From Bifidobacterium sp. ESL0800 (GTDB lineage Bacteria; Actinomycetota; Actinomycetes; Actinomycetales; Bifidobacteriaceae): DNA of 64,000 nt. Both the position numbers and the translations under genes were made by a program. Below are positions 17,122 to 27,801 of the stretch, piece after piece; position 1 is the stretch's first letter, and the number at the start of each line of letters is the position of its first letter. The notes below the pieces were generated by a model. That model ran no database searches. It saw only the letters and a list, made by a program, of their open reading frames with translations, and was not told the DNA's origin. The stretch spans positions 1,550,001 through 1,614,000 of the forward strand of contig NZ_CP113913.1 in assembly GCF_029395355.1 (NCBI RefSeq), in the 5' to 3' direction.

Positions 17122-19230
17122 ATGCGTGAGATGGAAAAACCTGTCTTCACAGGTCCAGCGCACCATGGTATTCGCTCTAACCGATACCAAAAGCCACAGC
17201 TCAATTGGTTTGTTTATATCATCATCTCTATCTCGCTGATATTCTGCTCGACCCTGTTTGCACAATGGGGTGTATTGGCCAAACCTGAATATCCGACAGG
17301 AGCGCAAATAGATCCCGAGACCATGTTCAACGACAGTTTACGCGGGCAACTGCTTCATTTTGTCACCCAAATGTGGACCGATCACGATTTCAAATTCCTG
17401 CTCAATTTTATGGTACTGAGCTTGATCTTCATCGTCTTACTGCTCATAATCAACCGTTTCTGGATTTGTGTGGCGATCTTCAGTAGCGTGATCATCGTCT
17501 ATGCCATAGCCAACCATTTCAAAGTCCAATTGCGCAACGAACCGATTATCCCGGCCGACCTCAACTTCATTTCAGGAGGCAACACAAAACAAATCGTCTC
17601 CTTCATTCCTCCCAACGGCATTTCAATAGCCATCGGCGGTGTCTGCGGACTCGTTGCCATAATCCTGTTTTGTATACTTCTCCAATGCACGGATGGACGC
17701 AAGGGACTTATCCGGTGCTCGTGGAGGAAACCGGCCCTTATGGCAAAATCCAATCTCAAGCGCATTGTCACAAGATTTATATCACTAATCGTTATCGCAG
17801 GCTTTTTGTTCTCGTTTGTGTATTCTCTGGGGAACAAAAACTCATGGGGCCAACAGCTGGCCGATGGCATCGCCGACGATCCGCAAATATGGAACAGTAT
17901 AGGTGACGCACGCAGTAACGGCGCCCCTATGGCTTTTCTTCGGCTTGTGCACACCAATACAATGGACAAACCACATGGTTACAACAAGACGACCATGCTT
18001 GCGCTTTCGGAAAAATATCAGTCTGAGGCAAGCAGAATCAATCGTCAGCGTTCGACGAATCTGACCGATAACACCGTCATCATGATTCTCTCGGAGTCCT
18101 ATTCCGATCCGACACGCGTTCCCGGAATTTCGTTCAATCAAGACCCCATGCCGAACATTCGCGACATCAAATCCCAAACGACCTCAGGGCTTATGCTTTC
18201 TGCCGGTTATGGCGGGGGCACTGCAAACATCGAATATCAGGCGCTTACCGGCCTGAGCCTGGCGAACTACGATTCCTCGCTATCGGTCCCCTATCAGCAG
18301 CTTGTCCCCAAGCAGAAATGGGCGCCTTCTTTCAATCAGATTTGGAATGCGAAACGGCCGGCAGACGGCTCCTTCGCGCTGCATACCTATTACCGAAACA
18401 TGTATTCGCGCGCCGACGATTACCGAAAATTCAAATTCTCCAAGTTCTGGGCGATGGACGGCAAATACAAGCTTACCGATATCAACCCGATTGATTCCTC
18501 TTGGTATGCCTCCGACACCTCCACCTACAACGCCATTGTGGATAAACTCGGTCAGTACCATGACGATTCCAAGCAATTCGTACAAGTGGCGACCATGCAG
18601 AATCATTCACCGTACGACAACTGGTACAACGACAACGAGTTCAAGGATGCAGATACTTCTACCGGCATCACCGATGACGAGCGTAAAAACATCGAAACCT
18701 ACGCTAAAGGCGTTAGCTACACCGATAGTGCCACAGCTGATTTCCTCAACAAACTCGACCAGATGGACAGACCCATCACCGTGATCTTCTACGGCGACCA
18801 TCTCCCAGGTATTTACGAAACAGCGGAAAAAAATCCTTCCAACGCCCTTGCCCTGCATGAGACCGACTACTTCATCTGGTCCAACGCAGCCAGCGCCTCG
18901 AGCCACGAAAAAGCCTCTCAAAGCAACTACACCTCATCGAATTATTTCATGGCGCAGGCAAGCGAACACATGAACGCCAAAGTATCCCCGTACCTCGCAT
19001 TCCTGACGGACATGCACGCTGCGGTACCTGCGATGTCGGTGCCAGCAGCTTCAGGAAACGCCAATGAAGACAACGTCTATCTGGACGACAACGGCAAGAA
19101 AATGGACATCCACAAGCTCCCGCAAAGTACCAGAACGCTCCTCGAAGACTACCGATTCATCCAGTACGACATCAGTGTCGGCAAGAACTATCTGCGCGAC
19201 ACCAATTTCATGGACGTTCCTCTGAAGTAA
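17122..19230 (+). CDS. LTA synthase-like sulfatase-fold phosphotransferase
   Basis: 702 residues from ATG 17122, chosen for AGAAGGA 8 nt upstream; earlier in-frame starts lack one. Five membrane spans in the first ~240 residues are followed by an extracellular sulfatase-type domain (about 310-600): TVIMILSESYSDPTR with the metal-binding Glu, GGGTANIEYQALTG with the likely nucleophile Thr, TMQNHSPYDN, and FYGDHLPG with the metal-binding Asp-His. Relatives transfer phosphoglycerol or similar groups from phospholipids to glycolipids or wall glycans. With LicD and the ABC exporter in the same island, it suggests a phosphorylated surface polysaccharide; that link is inferred. Confidence 0.9.
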   Translation: MREMEKPVFTGPAHHGIRSNRYQKPQLNWFVYIIISISLIFCSTLFAQWGVLAKPEYPTGAQIDPETMFNDSLRGQLLHFVTQMWTDHDFKFLLNFMVLSLIFIVLLLIINRFWICVAIFSSVIIVYAIANHFKVQLRNEPIIPADLNFISGGNTKQIVSFIPPNGISIAIGGVCGLVAIILFCILLQCTDGRKGLIRCSWRKPALMAKSNLKRIVTRFISLIVIAGFLFSFVYSLGNKNSWGQQLADGIADDPQIWNSIGDARSNGAPMAFLRLVHTNTMDKPHGYNKTTMLALSEKYQSEASRINRQRSTNLTDNTVIMILSESYSDPTRVPGISFNQDPMPNIRDIKSQTTSGLMLSAGYGGGTANIEYQALTGLSLANYDSSLSVPYQQLVPKQKWAPSFNQIWNAKRPADGSFALHTYYRNMYSRADDYRKFKFSKFWAMDGKYKLTDINPIDSSWYASDTSTYNAIVDKLGQYHDDSKQFVQVATMQNHSPYDNWYNDNEFKDADTSTGITDDERKNIETYAKGVSYTDSATADFLNKLDQMDRPITVIFYGDHLPGIYETAEKNPSNALALHETDYFIWSNAASASSHEKASQSNYTSSNYFMAQASEHMNAKVSPYLAFLTDMHAAVPAMSVPAASGNANEDNVYLDDNGKKMDIHKLPQSTRTLLEDYRFIQYDISVGKNYLRDTNFMDVPLK

Positions 19231-19321
19231 CCGGTTCGGCACAAGCCAAGCTCACTGCCATAATCCGTCGCCGATACCAACGGTTTCAACATACCCACGG
19301 TCAGCGCTAGACTATGAAACC

Positions 19322-21208
19322 ATGAACTCCACCGAGCAAAACAATGAACATATACGGCTTTTCGTGTCGGCACACAAACAGGCCGTTTTCCCAGACGGCG
19401 CTAGTATCATCCCTATTCAGGTCGGTGCAGCCAATACGGAAAATCTGTTTCCTGATACTTTGCACGATAATGAGGGTGAGAACATCTCGGACAAAAACCC
19501 GATGTACTGCGAGCTTACGGCGCAGTACTGGGCTTGGAAAAACGCCAAGGCCGATTACTACGGATTCTGCCACTATCGCCGTTATTTCGATTTTTCGGGC
19601 ATCCATCACGAGCAGAACGACTATGGCGAGATTATCGACGATTTCATCGATAAACGCACAATCGAAAAATACGGATTGAATGACGACTCCATTGCCGCCA
19701 GCGTCAAAGGTTGGGACGTCATCACCTCCCCGATCAACGACGTGAGACTCATCGGAGGCTTCTCGAACCTCAAGGAGCATTGGGCCGCGGACAAGCACCT
19801 GCGCATCGAGGACCTTGAGCATATGATGGAGATCCTCTGCCGCCGGCACCCCGATTACCGGCAGGACGCCTCACATGTCCTGAACGGCCATAAAGCCGCA
19901 TTCTGCAACATGTTCATCATGCGCAAAGACATCTTCTTCGCCTACAACGAATGGTTGTTCCCGCTGCTCGACGAATTCACAAGCACCAGTGACTTCAGCC
20001 GTGCCGATACCCAAACGCTGAGAACAGTCGGTCATCTTTCCGAGCGACTGCTCAACATATTCCTGGCGCATCAGCAGCGTATCGGCAAGCATTGGAAAAT
20101 CAAAACCCTGCAATGCGTGCATTTCACCCACCCAGAGCTCTATAAGACGGAACTTGAGCCTTTGGACAGGAACCCACGTCTCACCGTCCCTGTCGTCTTC
20201 GCCGCTGACAACAACTACGTACCGATGCTCACCACCACCATCTATTCGATGCTCAAGAACGCCGACCCCGAACGCTATTACGACATCATCGTTCTTCAAA
20301 GGGATATCAGCAAAGAGAACCGGCAAAGCATGGCCGATTTCTTCCGGGCCTTCCCCCATGCCCACCTGCGCTTCTTTAACGTCAGTCAAATCATTTCCGG
20401 TTACGAGCTGACCACCCACAACGAGCACATCAGCATCGAGACCTACTATCGCTTTATCATCCAGCAGATCCTTCCGTTCTATTCCAAAATCATCTATCTC
20501 GACAGCGATCTGGTGGTCAACGGCGACATCACCGAACTCTACGACACTGATCTCGGCGACGCAGCGATAGGCGCGGTCCACGACCTTGATTTTTTGGGCA
20601 ATCTCAATATGAAGAACGGGGAGCGAGCGCAATATGTGCAACGCAAGCTGCATATGCACGACCCGTACGGTTATTTCCAAGCCGGCGTACTGGTCATGAA
20701 CCTGGAACGCATGCGTGAAATTCACACGGTCAAAGAATGGCTGGGAATCGCCTCCGACCCGGACTTTATCTATAACGATCAGGATATTCTCAACGTCGCT
20801 TGCGAACGTCAGGTCAAGTATCTTGACTACTCATGGAACGTAATGCATAACTGCGCAGATCGAGTCAACGGCGTCTTCGCATTCGCTCCGGCTCAGGCAT
20901 ATCAAGACTACCTGCGTTCGCGGCGCGACCCAAAAATCGTCCATTACGCCGGTTTCGACAAGCCCTGGAAGAACCCATGGTGCGATTTTGGCCCGCTTTA
21001 TTGGCAATACGCCGCACAGACACCGTTTGAGATTCAGATGGTGGCCATGTTAAGCGGGCTGAAACCGCCGAAACCGTTGGAACATCACGAGCGTGCCATC
21101 GCTGAAGACAGCCCCCTGCGCAAATACGCCGACGCCCTGGCTCCCATCGGTTCCAAGCGCCGTGAGGTACTCAAGGTCACTACGCGCAAGCTTCGGCATC
21201 GCGAGTAG
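19322..21208 (+). CDS. DUF4422-GT8 fusion glycosyltransferase (copy 1)
   Basis: 628 residues from ATG 19322. Residues about 10-265 match DUF4422 (LFVSAHK at the start, KNPMYCELTAQYWAWKN, GFCHYRRYFDF, FCNMFIMRKDIFFAYNEW). Residues about 290-560 are a GT-A family 8 domain: VPVVFAADNNYVPMLTTTIY, the metal-binding DxD in IYLDSDLVVNGD, YFQAGVLVMNLERMR, YNDQDILN and KIVHYAGFDKPW. Both domains are sugar-transferase folds, so the protein could add two sugars in sequence. A close paralogue is at 31373-33268. The gene overlaps the convergent gene at 21180 by 29 bp. Confidence 0.9.
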   Translation: MNSTEQNNEHIRLFVSAHKQAVFPDGASIIPIQVGAANTENLFPDTLHDNEGENISDKNPMYCELTAQYWAWKNAKADYYGFCHYRRYFDFSGIHHEQNDYGEIIDDFIDKRTIEKYGLNDDSIAASVKGWDVITSPINDVRLIGGFSNLKEHWAADKHLRIEDLEHMMEILCRRHPDYRQDASHVLNGHKAAFCNMFIMRKDIFFAYNEWLFPLLDEFTSTSDFSRADTQTLRTVGHLSERLLNIFLAHQQRIGKHWKIKTLQCVHFTHPELYKTELEPLDRNPRLTVPVVFAADNNYVPMLTTTIYSMLKNADPERYYDIIVLQRDISKENRQSMADFFRAFPHAHLRFFNVSQIISGYELTTHNEHISIETYYRFIIQQILPFYSKIIYLDSDLVVNGDITELYDTDLGDAAIGAVHDLDFLGNLNMKNGERAQYVQRKLHMHDPYGYFQAGVLVMNLERMREIHTVKEWLGIASDPDFIYNDQDILNVACERQVKYLDYSWNVMHNCADRVNGVFAFAPAQAYQDYLRSRRDPKIVHYAGFDKPWKNPWCDFGPLYWQYAAQTPFEIQMVAMLSGLKPPKPLEHHERAIAEDSPLRKYADALAPIGSKRREVLKVTTRKLRHRE

Positions 21209-22877
21209 CCGACGAATTCGGAGCGATTGTCGCAGCCAAGGCCAACGGAGCGAGGAACACCATGGTAATCAAATAACGCATAGCCTCGTTATTGGCCGAA
21301 ATCGGTGAAATCCACAACGTCAGGAACGTCACCAGATAAACCAAAAGCCAGGCGACATGGCCGTTTTCCCTTCTCAAACATTCATAGAGCACAAAAACGA
21401 CAAGCCATAATGCCCAGAACGCCCTTGCGAATATCAGCATGCCGAAAGGCGAACCGGCGAACCATCTGACGGCATTTTCCAGCTTTACTCTCAGACCTCC
21501 ATGCCCCAGAGCGCTCAATCCGAATTTTTCAGAGCCTTTGAAAACATGACCGACATCCTGAGCCTGAACCGTCATCAGCAAATCGCCGGTATTATTCCCG
21601 TCTCGGGCATCAGGCACACCGATCCATCCTCGTTGCAGAGACAGATACGCCTCGAGGTAGGTTCCCGGGAACTGGAATGCTTCCTTGGCCCAGACTTTGA
21701 GATAGGCAGACAAATCATCGTTCTGTCTAGCACTCCATGAAAAACCCTTTACGGGATCCACAGTGCCCCAAGCATACCGATCCCCTGCGTTGTGACCGAG
21801 CATGGCATCCAATACTTTTCGATCATCTTTAGGTATTTCGTTGCCCCTCCGTTTCATGACCAGCGCCGATTGCTGAAATGCATTGGCCAACATCTCCTGC
21901 TTACCGCTCGGAGCGATATGAGCCGCGGGAAGCACAACGCCATTGAACAACGCCATGACCAGCAAGGTCACCAACGCCACGCAACCGGTACGCATCCGCC
22001 CTTTGCGGGGCAAGAAGAACAGCAGCAGAACGCAGGAAAGCAGAACGATATAGACACCGGTCTTCTTCGTGAAAGCCATCAACAGTGCGCTTGCGATAAA
22101 AATCGCCAGTATCAATGGACGTTTCAGCACTTGACCTTTGCTGCGCGCAGTTTCAATGAACACCAGCGAGAACCATATGCAGAACGGAAGAAACAGCGAA
22201 TCTTTGGCAAGAGTGATTGTGTAGACCGGAACAATGGGGAACAACGCAAAGAACGCCAGGATGGCGACGCAGAAACGGCGGGTCAGGCCGATATGACGAC
22301 AATAGAGCACAACTGCGGAAAGAGAGAATGCCATGACCAGGGCTTGAAGAAGGGACAACAGAAACAGCCCGAAATCTCCGCTGCCCAGCAGATTGCCGAG
22401 ATCGACGAACAACCCGTAAATCGCGGTATCCAACACCGGATGATGGTCCGAAAGATGAGAACCGTCGTTAAACAGGTTCGGCAGCTTGAACCACTGCAGC
22501 AACTGCTGCTGCGTATCATACCAAAGCACTCCGGGATAGGTGATCACCAGATACGGCACCCAGCACAAGAACATCACCGCGGCTACGAGGCACAGCTGCG
22601 TTGCCGTCGATTCATAGGTGAACCAACGCTTTCCTTTCGAACCCACACTTGAAGCACTGATTTCACGGTCCCTGCCAAGCCAGGCAAGGACGCTCTCCCC
22701 GATTTTCGCCAGCACACAGAACGCCAAGGTATAGATCAACGCGTGAAAGAGGTAAATCAAGGAAAAAACGAGCTTGTCCTCGTCTTTGAGCGCATCCACC
22801 ATCGCAGCCAGCACACCGCAGACAAGCGCAATCAGCATCAACGGCCAACGGTGCACAAGTCGTTTTACGATATCCAT
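21180..22877 (-). CDS. Polytopic DUF6020-like membrane glycosyltransferase
   Basis: 565 residues from ATG 22877. About 12 membrane spans. The loop after span 4 reads PGVLWYDTQQQLLQWF and then SDHHPVLDTAIYG, an acidic/His-rich extracytoplasmic loop typical of GT-C-like enzymes using lipid-linked sugars. I place it with DUF6020 from memory, so the exact name is moderate confidence. The later segment LANAFQQSALVMKRRGNEIP is also seen in relatives. Its paralogue at 24411 shares WDHHPFFDTFLYG. It follows the acyltransferase at 22990-24135 by 112 bp on the same strand. Confidence 0.75.
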   Translation of the reverse strand: MDIVKRLVHRWPLMLIALVCGVLAAMVDALKDEDKLVFSLIYLFHALIYTLAFCVLAKIGESVLAWLGRDREISASSVGSKGKRWFTYESTATQLCLVAAVMFLCWVPYLVITYPGVLWYDTQQQLLQWFKLPNLFNDGSHLSDHHPVLDTAIYGLFVDLGNLLGSGDFGLFLLSLLQALVMAFSLSAVVLYCRHIGLTRRFCVAILAFFALFPIVPVYTITLAKDSLFLPFCIWFSLVFIETARSKGQVLKRPLILAIFIASALLMAFTKKTGVYIVLLSCVLLLFFLPRKGRMRTGCVALVTLLVMALFNGVVLPAAHIAPSGKQEMLANAFQQSALVMKRRGNEIPKDDRKVLDAMLGHNAGDRYAWGTVDPVKGFSWSARQNDDLSAYLKVWAKEAFQFPGTYLEAYLSLQRGWIGVPDARDGNNTGDLLMTVQAQDVGHVFKGSEKFGLSALGHGGLRVKLENAVRWFAGSPFGMLIFARAFWALWLVVFVLYECLRRENGHVAWLLVYLVTFLTLWISPISANNEAMRYLITMVFLAPLALAATIAPNSSATRDAEACA

Positions 22878-22989
22878 TTTCCGACTTTCTATAAACCGAC
22901 AAAACAATAATCCAAATATATCCGCTTTTGTATTCCGCAGAACTCAAGCCAACAGAACCGCAGAAAACAAATCCCGCAAATCCGACGAA

Positions 22990-24135
22990 TCACTTCCGGT
23001 CAAGACGCAAAGCGTGATATAGCGGTTTCTTACATACGGCAATCAGCTGTTTGCCGACCATGACCGCAATCACTGTAATGGCATAAACACACACCGCATA
23101 GAACAGAGGATGGCGACCGAGGAACGCAGCTGAATTGGGTTCCATACTCGCGCCTACCCAGTCAATGAGCAGAATATGGAAAAGATAGACTCCAAGCGAT
23201 GCCGAGGAAAGCAACTTCAGCACCTTCATCACTCCGGCACCAAAATGCTGCAACCAAGGTTCCAACGACTGTGCAAGCAGGAAAAGCGAGAAGGCCTGCA
23301 ATACACAGAACGGCGAGCTCATGCCCACATAATAGTTATCATAATGTGCCGAAAGTCCGGAAGGCTTATGATACCCGTTTGCCCACAACCCCAGAAACGC
23401 CATCGCACAGACCGAAAGAACCAATATAGCCAAGGCGACGGGCACTTGATGTTTGATGGGTTCCCAGTAACGGTGGAAGTAGTACCCGCCGACGAAATAG
23501 AGCAACGACACCGAAGCGAACAGCGGCCAACCGAACAAGGTGTCAAAATATTTTGCAGACATCCCCAACCGCTCCGCAAATGGAATGCATATTCCGACCG
23601 CCAGCAGCAACGCCAGAAGATATTGCGTGGCACGCTTGTGCTGCATCACATACGACAGAAGAGGAGTCAGAACATAGAGATAGATGATCGAATAGAAGAA
23701 CCAATAGACGTCATTGATATCGTTGGTCAGGAACCTCTTGACAAAATCCACTATTCCCGCGGTGCCGGCATATTTATCGGCCCCATAAAAAGCGTACGGA
23801 AAAACCGCAAACAGAATGTAACAAAACACACTGCCCAGCAGCAGCGCCCGACCCACACGCCAGAGACGCTTGCGGAAAAAGGTCTTGGTCGAGTAACGCT
23901 CACGATAGCCCAGAAGGTTCATACCGCTGATCATGAAGAAAATCGGAACGGCGAAAATGGCAAAAGCCTGCAACACCACCATCTCCGTCCAAGTCCTGTT
24001 GGGCTGAGGCGTGAAAACCGGCAACGTGGTGTGCAGAATCACGACGGCAAAGCATGAAAGGATATTGAGCATATAGACAAACCGAAGTCTGCGAGGCCGC
24101 TCGAGCCGTTTCTCGTTCTTCTGGCGTTCGGCCAC
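22990..24135 (-). CDS. Acyltransferase family 3 membrane protein
   Basis: 381 residues from GTG 24135, with GGGAGGG upstream. The protein starts with a basic segment, then FVYMLNILSCFAVVILHTTLPVF with the conserved His of span 1, and GMNLLGYRERYSTKTFFRKR after the next spans. About ten spans in all. Likely O-acylates a surface sugar; it probably shares a transcript with the DUF6020-like gene immediately downstream. Confidence 0.87.
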   Translation of the reverse strand: MAERQKNEKRLERPRRLRFVYMLNILSCFAVVILHTTLPVFTPQPNRTWTEMVVLQAFAIFAVPIFFMISGMNLLGYRERYSTKTFFRKRLWRVGRALLLGSVFCYILFAVFPYAFYGADKYAGTAGIVDFVKRFLTNDINDVYWFFYSIIYLYVLTPLLSYVMQHKRATQYLLALLLAVGICIPFAERLGMSAKYFDTLFGWPLFASVSLLYFVGGYYFHRYWEPIKHQVPVALAILVLSVCAMAFLGLWANGYHKPSGLSAHYDNYYVGMSSPFCVLQAFSLFLLAQSLEPWLQHFGAGVMKVLKLLSSASLGVYLFHILLIDWVGASMEPNSAAFLGRHPLFYAVCVYAITVIAVMVGKQLIAVCKKPLYHALRLDRK

Positions 24136-24410
24136 TGTTTCCCTCCCAGCTTGGATATGTTCTTGGATGGTGCACTCACCAAAATGAACTATGATTTTTA
24201 TATAACCTTAGAGAGAGTATACCTTTGCGTCCCTGACCATTGGCCAACCATCATCCGTCAAGGCCGAAACGGTCATCGACATATGCTTCATAAACAGAGC
24301 AGTACTCCGGGCTCGGTAACAGAGAAACCCGGAATCGTAGGCCGAAAACCCGTCATGGTAAAATCAACATTATCCCGCGCACAGTTTATTGGAGATAGAG
24401 AACAAGCAAC

Positions 24411-26270
24411 ATGCAGCACAGAACCGGCACAGCCGCAATCGAAGAGACCGAACGATTGGATACGTCACAGAGCACAACCTGGTATTCCGGAATCGCCTTT
24501 CCGATAATGTTGGGCTTCGTGTTCACTTGCGGCACCAATGCGGCGACCACAGCGGCGATTCCGTTTACCACCGTTTATTTCTATCTGCAAATCGCTTTGT
24601 TCAGCATCTTTTTCTGGTGTCTGTTCAACATACTTTATGTATGGATCAACGGCACTAAGAAACACGATAGCTCAGCGTGGTATAAAAAGCCGATCAGCCG
24701 TGTTTCGAATCTCGTGAACGGGAGGCTTTCACTCCTCAGGTTCGAGCATAGGGAACACCCCGTAGCCGTATGCAGGGACGCTCTTCGAATCCTCTGTTGT
24801 TGGTCACCTTACGTGCTGCTCCTGCTTCCCTACAACATCTATTGGGATACCGGAGATCAGATCGCCCAGGCTCTGGGCGTCTCCGCATTCGGCAAACCCG
24901 CCGGCACCGTTTGGGACCATCACCCGTTCTTCGATACCTTCCTATATGGCTGGTTCGCAAAATTCGGACGCGATGTGTTGCATTCCATTGATTTGGGTCT
25001 CGCTGCTTATGTCATTTGCCAAACCATCGTATTCGCACTCGTCTTCGCGGAGCTCCTTGCCTATCTCAAAGGCAAAAAGATCCGAAACGGCCTGTTGGCG
25101 TTCCTGACGGCTTTCCTTTGCCTCTTCCCGGTTTTCCCGATGATGTCCATGACCATTACCAAAGACGTGACCAACGCAGCGGCCATGATGGTGTGGGTGC
25201 TCATGTTCGTAAAACTGGTCGATACGGACCTTACGGCTCTCAAGCGTCCCTTGTTCGATTTAGGCTTTTTGATTGCCTGCCTGCTCGCATCGTTGACCCA
25301 GAAATTGGGGATGGCAATCGTCGCGGTTTGTCTTATCGCCCTTATCTTCGGCCATTACCGCGCTCTTTTGAAAATCGTGGCCGTTGTTTTCGCCACTTGT
25401 ACGGTTGTCATCGTCGGGGTTCTCATCCCGAAATACGCCTACGGCCCTCTTCGTGTCATTCCTGGTTCCTCCCAGGCGGCCATTGCCATGCCCATTCAAA
25501 TGCTCGGCAGGACCGCCCACGAATTCCCGGAGGATGTGACGCCTCAAGAGAAGCGACAAGTGGAATCCTATCTCATGTATGATTGGGGTCAGGTTGCCTA
25601 TAATTACAACCCATACATCACCGACCCGGTAACAGGGTTCCAACTGCGCAGCGAAAAATCCAATATAACGGACTTCCTTAAGGCTTGGTCCTCAATCGGG
25701 CTGAGGCATCCTCTCACCTACTTCAGCGCATTCGTTGCCCTTGAATCAGGTTGGTTCACCTTCAACGGACCGATTCAATGCAAATCTCCCGATGAGCAGA
25801 AAAACAAGACCCCTGTGCCGATGTTCATGCGTCCCATTACCCAGACAAGCGCCAACAAAGACACCTTTGGAAAAGTGGACCATATTTTGTCTGCAGGCAA
25901 AAGAAGCAAGACCGTAGATCAAATGTATCAGGCGACGCTTGCAATCCCAGTCGTGAATACGCTGTTCTACGTATCCACTTGGACTTCGATTATTCCGTTT
26001 TTCACCCTGTACTACCTGTGGAGACGCCGCAAATTCACCATGCTGAATGATTGGATGAGACTTCTTCCTTATTGGATATCCACAGCGAGCTTATTGGTAT
26101 ACCCGGTATCGTTGTCCACGTTGGACAACCAAGATAATCCAACTCGTTACATGTTCCATGCCCTGATGCTGGCCCCTCTGGCTATCGGGCTCATAGCAGT
26201 TGCCGGAAAATCCGACTCCAGGCCAGCCTTATCATCTAAGGAACAGAAAGATACATCAGAATCCGAGTAA
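24411..26270 (+). CDS. Polytopic DUF6020-like membrane glycosyltransferase
   Basis: 619 residues from ATG 24411. About 12 membrane spans. The main extracytoplasmic loop reads NIYWDTGDQIAQALGV then WDHHPFFDTFLYGWF, matching the equivalent loop in the protein at 21180-22877. A large outer domain lies in the second half (about 345-500). The role is inferred as transfer or export-linked modification of lipid-bound sugars. Two such genes on opposite strands in one island suggests an old duplication. Confidence 0.75.
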   Translation: MQHRTGTAAIEETERLDTSQSTTWYSGIAFPIMLGFVFTCGTNAATTAAIPFTTVYFYLQIALFSIFFWCLFNILYVWINGTKKHDSSAWYKKPISRVSNLVNGRLSLLRFEHREHPVAVCRDALRILCCWSPYVLLLLPYNIYWDTGDQIAQALGVSAFGKPAGTVWDHHPFFDTFLYGWFAKFGRDVLHSIDLGLAAYVICQTIVFALVFAELLAYLKGKKIRNGLLAFLTAFLCLFPVFPMMSMTITKDVTNAAAMMVWVLMFVKLVDTDLTALKRPLFDLGFLIACLLASLTQKLGMAIVAVCLIALIFGHYRALLKIVAVVFATCTVVIVGVLIPKYAYGPLRVIPGSSQAAIAMPIQMLGRTAHEFPEDVTPQEKRQVESYLMYDWGQVAYNYNPYITDPVTGFQLRSEKSNITDFLKAWSSIGLRHPLTYFSAFVALESGWFTFNGPIQCKSPDEQKNKTPVPMFMRPITQTSANKDTFGKVDHILSAGKRSKTVDQMYQATLAIPVVNTLFYVSTWTSIIPFFTLYYLWRRRKFTMLNDWMRLLPYWISTASLLVYPVSLSTLDNQDNPTRYMFHALMLAPLAIGLIAVAGKSDSRPALSSKEQKDTSESE

Positions 26271-26384
26271 CCCCGGATAAAACCATACGATTAGTTACGT
26301 GTACCCGAACTCATGCTTAAGACCGCAAACCATCATTTGCCTGTTACGAAGCATGGGACCGGGAAACATCCATAACTCGGATGA

Positions 26385-27503
26385 TCAACGTTGCAATATC
26401 CTGATTGTACGTTCCAAAGGATGCACGATAAGGGTGTCCAACAGGAACGCGACCAAGGATGCGGCCGCGTAGACGATAAGCACACAGGCCACAAAAATCG
26501 CAATTTTCGACAAGCTGGAGTGTGGAACGGGGAACATACCCGCAACTGTCGGCCAGATCAGGCGATATAAGAACATGTTCTCATGCAGCAGGTAAACACC
26601 GAATGAGGAGGCAGCAAGCTTCAGCGTGAACGTTTCCAGGCCATGCGGCATATGCGACATATCAATCCGATTGACCAGGATGAAAATCGCCGCACCGATA
26701 ATCATCGGCAGGACTTGGATTCCGTCTTTAATCTGGTTTTGCCAACCAAGAACCTGCACAACATGCACACCACTGGCGGAAACATGATTGAAAACCGCCA
26801 TACATATGGTGAAAAGGATAATCAGGAACACAAGATTTCTCGTTCGCAGTATTTTGGAGTGCTTGTCGGCATAGTTGCGGATCCAACCACCTATCAGATA
26901 CCCCAACACGGCATAAGTGACATTGTCCCATGCCTTGCCCCGGTCGAAGAACAGCATCCAGATACCGAATATCGCAAGCAATCCGATAAGGGCGTCAATA
27001 TAGCGTTCGGAAAGATTGTCGAACAACGCGTTGAGGAATGGCGACAGCAGTAGCATACAGATGTAAGCAGTAATGAACCAATAACTGCCGAAGAAAAATG
27101 GTAAAAAGGTCCAAACCAGTGTGGTGATGAGGTTGTCGCCATGGAAAGAATCGCTGATTCCGCCCGGCAGTCGCATGTTCAATGCGCAGATGAAGATGAT
27201 AGCAAAAACGAGGATCCCATAGCAGAACATCTGGAACCATGTCTTGAAGATTCGCGTCCAGTTGAATCGCTTCCTGACCAGGAAATACCCGGAAATCACG
27301 AAGAAAATGGCGACTCCGACCTGTCCGTATTGCACCACCAGATACGATAGGGCGTATCTCCAGCCGGGCTTGAACGCCAAGCCTTTGTCTACATTGAGCA
27401 TCCAAGGGATATGCAAGATTCCGTGACATGCAACAATGAGCAGCATCGCGAAAATGCGAAGCACCTCGACGTTCAGTCTGCGTGTCTGTTTAGGTTTTGC
27501 CAA
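26385..27503 (-). CDS. Acyltransferase family 3 membrane protein
   Basis: 372 residues from TTG 27503 (AGGAA just upstream; no better start). Opens with RRLNVEVLRIFAMLLIVACHG, the family pattern with His at the end of span 1; GYFLVRKRFNWTRIFK follows. About ten spans. Third member of the family in this island, so several hydroxyls or several sugars may be acylated. Convergent with the gene at 24411. Confidence 0.87.
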   Translation of the reverse strand: MAKPKQTRRLNVEVLRIFAMLLIVACHGILHIPWMLNVDKGLAFKPGWRYALSYLVVQYGQVGVAIFFVISGYFLVRKRFNWTRIFKTWFQMFCYGILVFAIIFICALNMRLPGGISDSFHGDNLITTLVWTFLPFFFGSYWFITAYICMLLLSPFLNALFDNLSERYIDALIGLLAIFGIWMLFFDRGKAWDNVTYAVLGYLIGGWIRNYADKHSKILRTRNLVFLIILFTICMAVFNHVSASGVHVVQVLGWQNQIKDGIQVLPMIIGAAIFILVNRIDMSHMPHGLETFTLKLAASSFGVYLLHENMFLYRLIWPTVAGMFPVPHSSLSKIAIFVACVLIVYAAASLVAFLLDTLIVHPLERTIRILQR

Positions 27504-27801
27504 GATTCCTCGATAGTTACAGGCCGACGCTTATCGCGTATTCATTACCTTGTTAAGAATATCAACATACCCGTATAGACGAAGCATTCCTTTTAGGCTA
27601 AAGCTCTCCGTGCGCTGCATACATCGAACGGGCCAACAGGCCAAGACGACATAAAAACCTCAGCCATAGCCGCTGCTATAATAAGACAAAGGTTGCAATG
27701 ATGACCAACAAGCAAACGGCCGCAACGGTGCATACATAGCATCCACGTAGTCTTATATCATTAAGACGATTGAGTCTCGCGCAGGAAGGTATTTTTCTAT
27801 C